A stretch of DNA of 64,000 nucleotides from Streptomyces sp. NBC_00287 (GTDB taxonomy: Bacteria; Actinomycetota; Actinomycetes; Streptomycetales; Streptomycetaceae), in assembly GCF_036173105.1 (NCBI RefSeq), contig NZ_CP108053.1, forward strand, positions 5,208,001 through 5,272,000, read 5' to 3'. The translations under genes and the position numbers were made by a program. Within the stretch, counting starts at the first letter, position 1; each line of letters opens with the position of its first letter. The notes under the pieces are model-generated. The model made no database searches, was not told the DNA's origin, and saw nothing but the letters and a program-made list of their open reading frames with translations. Below, one piece after another: positions 63,801 through 64,000 of this stretch.

Positions 63801-64000
63801 GCGCCCCTGGCGACAAGCGTCTGGTCGGCTATGTGGTGCCTGGGCCGGGCCAGGACCCGGAACAGCGCGCCCAGTTGCCCGCCCTGCTCAGACGGCACGT
63901 CGCCGGGATCCTGCCGGAGTACCTGGTACCGGCGGCGGTCATGGTGCTGGACCGGCTGCCGTCGACGCCCAACGGCAAGCTGGATCGCAGGGCCCTGCCG
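57896..64000 (+). CDS. NRPS C-A-T-C-A... (continues past right edge)
   Basis: At least 2035 codons are read from ATG 57896 (GAGGGAGC upstream) to the last base with no stop. Module 1: C with HHIACDGWS (His129-130, Asp134); A with FTSGSTGVPKG, YGPTETT, YRTGDLVRW and NGKLDRK; T with Ser1003 (FELGGHSLLA). Its pocket residues by eye are D-A-Y-W-W-G-G-T-F, close to valine codes. Module 2: C with HHIAGDGWS (His1188-1189); A with YTSGSTGTPKG, FYGPTECTV, YRTGDLARR and NGKLDRR at the window end. Its pocket D-A-D-E-V-G-F-V-Y has two acidic residues, which could suit a basic amino acid (weak). No epimerisation domain is seen. The start is 40 bp after the monooxygenase stop. Confidence 0.92.
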   Translation, partial: MIPLSFAQQRLWIVGQLEGPSATYNMPLALRLSGTLDPDALTAALGDVVGRHESLRTVFPVVEGEPVQRVVPADEVVLPLVWADAGGRQVAEVVTEAAEYVFDLAVEVPVRVWVFSLGPDEHVLVLVMHHIACDGWSVGPLGRDLGLAYAARVHGVAPEWDELPVQYADYTLWQRELLGAVSDPGSVMARQSDFWRAALAELPEELGLAFDRPRPVVASHRGGQVPVVVGAGVHARVEEVARQAGVTPFMVVQAALAVLLSRLGAGTDVPLGTPVAGRADEALHDLVGFFVNTLVLRTDVSGDPTFRGLLARVRETDLAALEHQDLPFERLVEILAPSRAVARHPLFQVMLAFETDAGSSFDLPGLRVGELEVSGGRTAKFDLNFELRGQYGADGRPAGIEGVVEYATDLFDHDTVQELAGRFDRLLEQLITDPDQPVGRADILTDRERRLLLEEWNDTAHEVPQDPLPALFQAQVARTPDAVAVVCGDTSLTYTELNQRANRLAHRLTALGVGAEVPVALLLRRSADVIVAVLAVLKAGGFYVPIHSGFPPERAAWALDDCGARVVLTDDAALLAGTECGAQVLVLGDLDVSGEPAGDPEQVVSADQLAYVMFTSGSTGVPKGVAARHRDVAALAFDRRWRGEGHRRVLVHSPHAFDASTYEMWVPLLSGGRLVIAPPGDLDAPVLRRLIAEERITALWLTAGVFALMAEQDPECFADVREVWAGGDVLSPVAVRRVLRACPGVDVVNGYGPTETTTFAASCRLRSADDVTDQVPIGRPLDNMRVYVLDGSLRPVPVGVAGELYVSGAGLARGYLHRPALTAERFVACPFGAPGERMYRTGDLVRWRAEGNLEYLGRADDQVKIRGFRIELGEIEAVLSRHPQVGQAAVVAREDRPGDKRLVAYVVPAGSGAPDAAQVRRFAGEGLPQFMVPAAVVVLDRLPLTANGKLDRKALPAPDYASASAHRAPTTAREEQLCAAFAEVLGLPGVGVDDNFFELGGHSLLAIRLVARIRALLGIELTLRALFEAPTVAALAGAPAGAESSRPALVATARPEPLPLSFAQQRLWFLGELEGPSATYNIPAVIRLSGVLDRRALAAALRDVLGRHEVLRTRFPAFDGRPYQQVVPVEELGEVLTVVPADQTGPSGVPARVIEAVGYGFDLSAEVPFRAWLFEAGAEEQVLVLLMHHIAGDGWSMAPLARDLSVAYTARCAGRAPDWVPLPVQYADYTLWQRELLGSAQDPESLLSGQLAHWRQALAGLPEELSLPVDRARPAVATHRGASVPLDLPAALHAQAAELARAEGVTVFMVLQAALGVLLSRLGAGPDIPIGTPTAGRTDTALDDLVGFFVNTLVLRTDLSGRPSFRELLVRVREQALDAFAHQDMPFERLVEELAPARSMARHPLFQVMLSLQNTTDPVLDLPGLRTSILPDGDTPAKFDLNVDLSERFDDRGRPAGMTGELTYAVDLFDHATVELIAERFGRVLDTLTADPAQRVDQVSLLSAAEREQALHVWNDTAHPVPPTTLPALFQAQAARTPEGTAVVFDDTALTYRELNARANRLAHHLIDDGVGPEDVVALALPRSVELIVAMLGVVKAGAAYLPIDADYPVERVRFMIEDAKPSYVVTLQGIAERLPADAPLLVLDDPATSRRLTADPASDHDPTDADRTTPLTPAHPAYVIYTSGSTGTPKGVVMPHRGITNFITVHRESVFAAAAVSPPGRPLRVALTNSISFDACWDQLSGLMEGHELHVVSTEVLSDNGLLAAWLDEHDVDFLELTPSHMASAVAGGLFDGRRRPALLVVGGEAVPDALWEWLGALGDGTRSFSFYGPTECTVYQVFAEPRATPRPVLGRTTFNMRTFVLDDALQPVPPGVTGELYVAGAGLARGYLGRAALTAERFVACPFGAPGERMYRTGDLARRRADGTLEFAGRADDQVKIRGFRIEIGEVEAALGGHPGVARAAVVVHEGAPGDKRLVGYVVPGPGQDPEQRAQLPALLRRHVAGILPEYLVPAAVMVLDRLPSTPNGKLDRRALP

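Noticed and set aside
57719..63898. Two long minus-strand frames opposite the last NRPS gene
   Set aside because: The plus strand reads continuously as C-A-T-C-A with all core motifs; the antisense frames contain His/Arg/Gln-rich sequence with no recognisable domain.
31127..64000. Assignment of the cluster to a known carbamoylated or beta-amino-acid peptide (bleomycin-, guadinomine-, zwittermicin- or iturin-like)
   Set aside because: Single features match each, but the gene set and module order do not match any as a whole, so no name was given.
31018..64000. Search for integrase, transposase or IS ends at the cluster boundary
   Set aside because: None was seen in the window; the tRNA-adjacent position is suggestive but not proof of a mobile element.
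1..64000. CRISPR arrays, rRNA genes and a replication origin
   Set aside because: No regularly spaced direct repeats, no rRNA sequence and no dense DnaA-box cluster were found; two or three scattered boxes are not an origin.

Overview
The window is high-G+C actinobacterial DNA. Gene content and order (bldG with its anti-sigma partner, proton pyrophosphatase, topA, a fused tmk, holB), GTG/TTG starts and apparently leaderless genes point to a Streptomyces chromosome. The first ~31 kb looks like the conserved core region around bldG and topA. The remaining ~33 kb is a hybrid NRPS-PKS biosynthetic gene cluster (BGC) that starts about 100 bp beyond a tRNA-Thr gene and runs off the right edge.

Core part. 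1-6654 holds a SulP anion permease fused to a beta-carbonic anhydrase (cut by the left edge), a deacetylase-like lipoprotein, a CooC/MinD-type ATPase, a Fic-like protein with a degenerate active site and a HAD phosphatase. 7221-12504 is a Tad/Flp-type secretion locus (Ssd/CpaE-like, TadA, TadB, TadC, a 71-aa prepilin and two TadE-like proteins) carrying a 68-bp tandem duplication at the ssd/tadA junction. 12434-24382 contains a DEAD/DEAH helicase, bldG, its anti-sigma kinase, hppA, a lipoprotein, a methyltransferase, a small membrane protein and topA. 24492-30837 contains a transporter-like/thymidylate kinase/coiled-coil fusion, holB and a secreted alpha/beta-hydrolase. tRNA-Thr(CGT) lies at 30945-31018.

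BGC part. A LmbU-family regulator (31127-31849, minus) faces a plus-strand run: NRPS C-A-T; acyl-activating enzyme; SDR reductase; discrete ACP; PKS KS-AT-DH-KR-ACP; NRPS C-A-T; PKS with a good KS but decayed AT, KR and carrier domains; ACP-aminotransferase-C protein; NodU/TobZ-type carbamoyltransferase; Baeyer-Villiger-type flavin monooxygenase; and an NRPS C-A-T-C-A... still open at base 64000. Many junctions overlap (ATGA/GTGA), so genes up to ~54 kb probably form one operon. The inferred logic is a peptide-polyketide chain whose second ketide is transaminated to a beta-amino acid on an ACP supplied by the next protein, then extended by at least two amino acids, with carbamoylation and flavin-dependent oxidation as tailoring. 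I do not recognise the product.

Regulation. The palindrome TGTCTCGCCGGCGAGACA occurs twice, about 90-110 bp before the first NRPS gene and before the monooxygenase gene. Its core matches, from memory, the CGCCGGCG core reported for LmbU, so the adjacent LmbU homologue is the best candidate to bind both copies. No thioesterase, resistance gene, discrete acyltransferase or phosphopantetheinyl transferase is visible; these may lie to the right.
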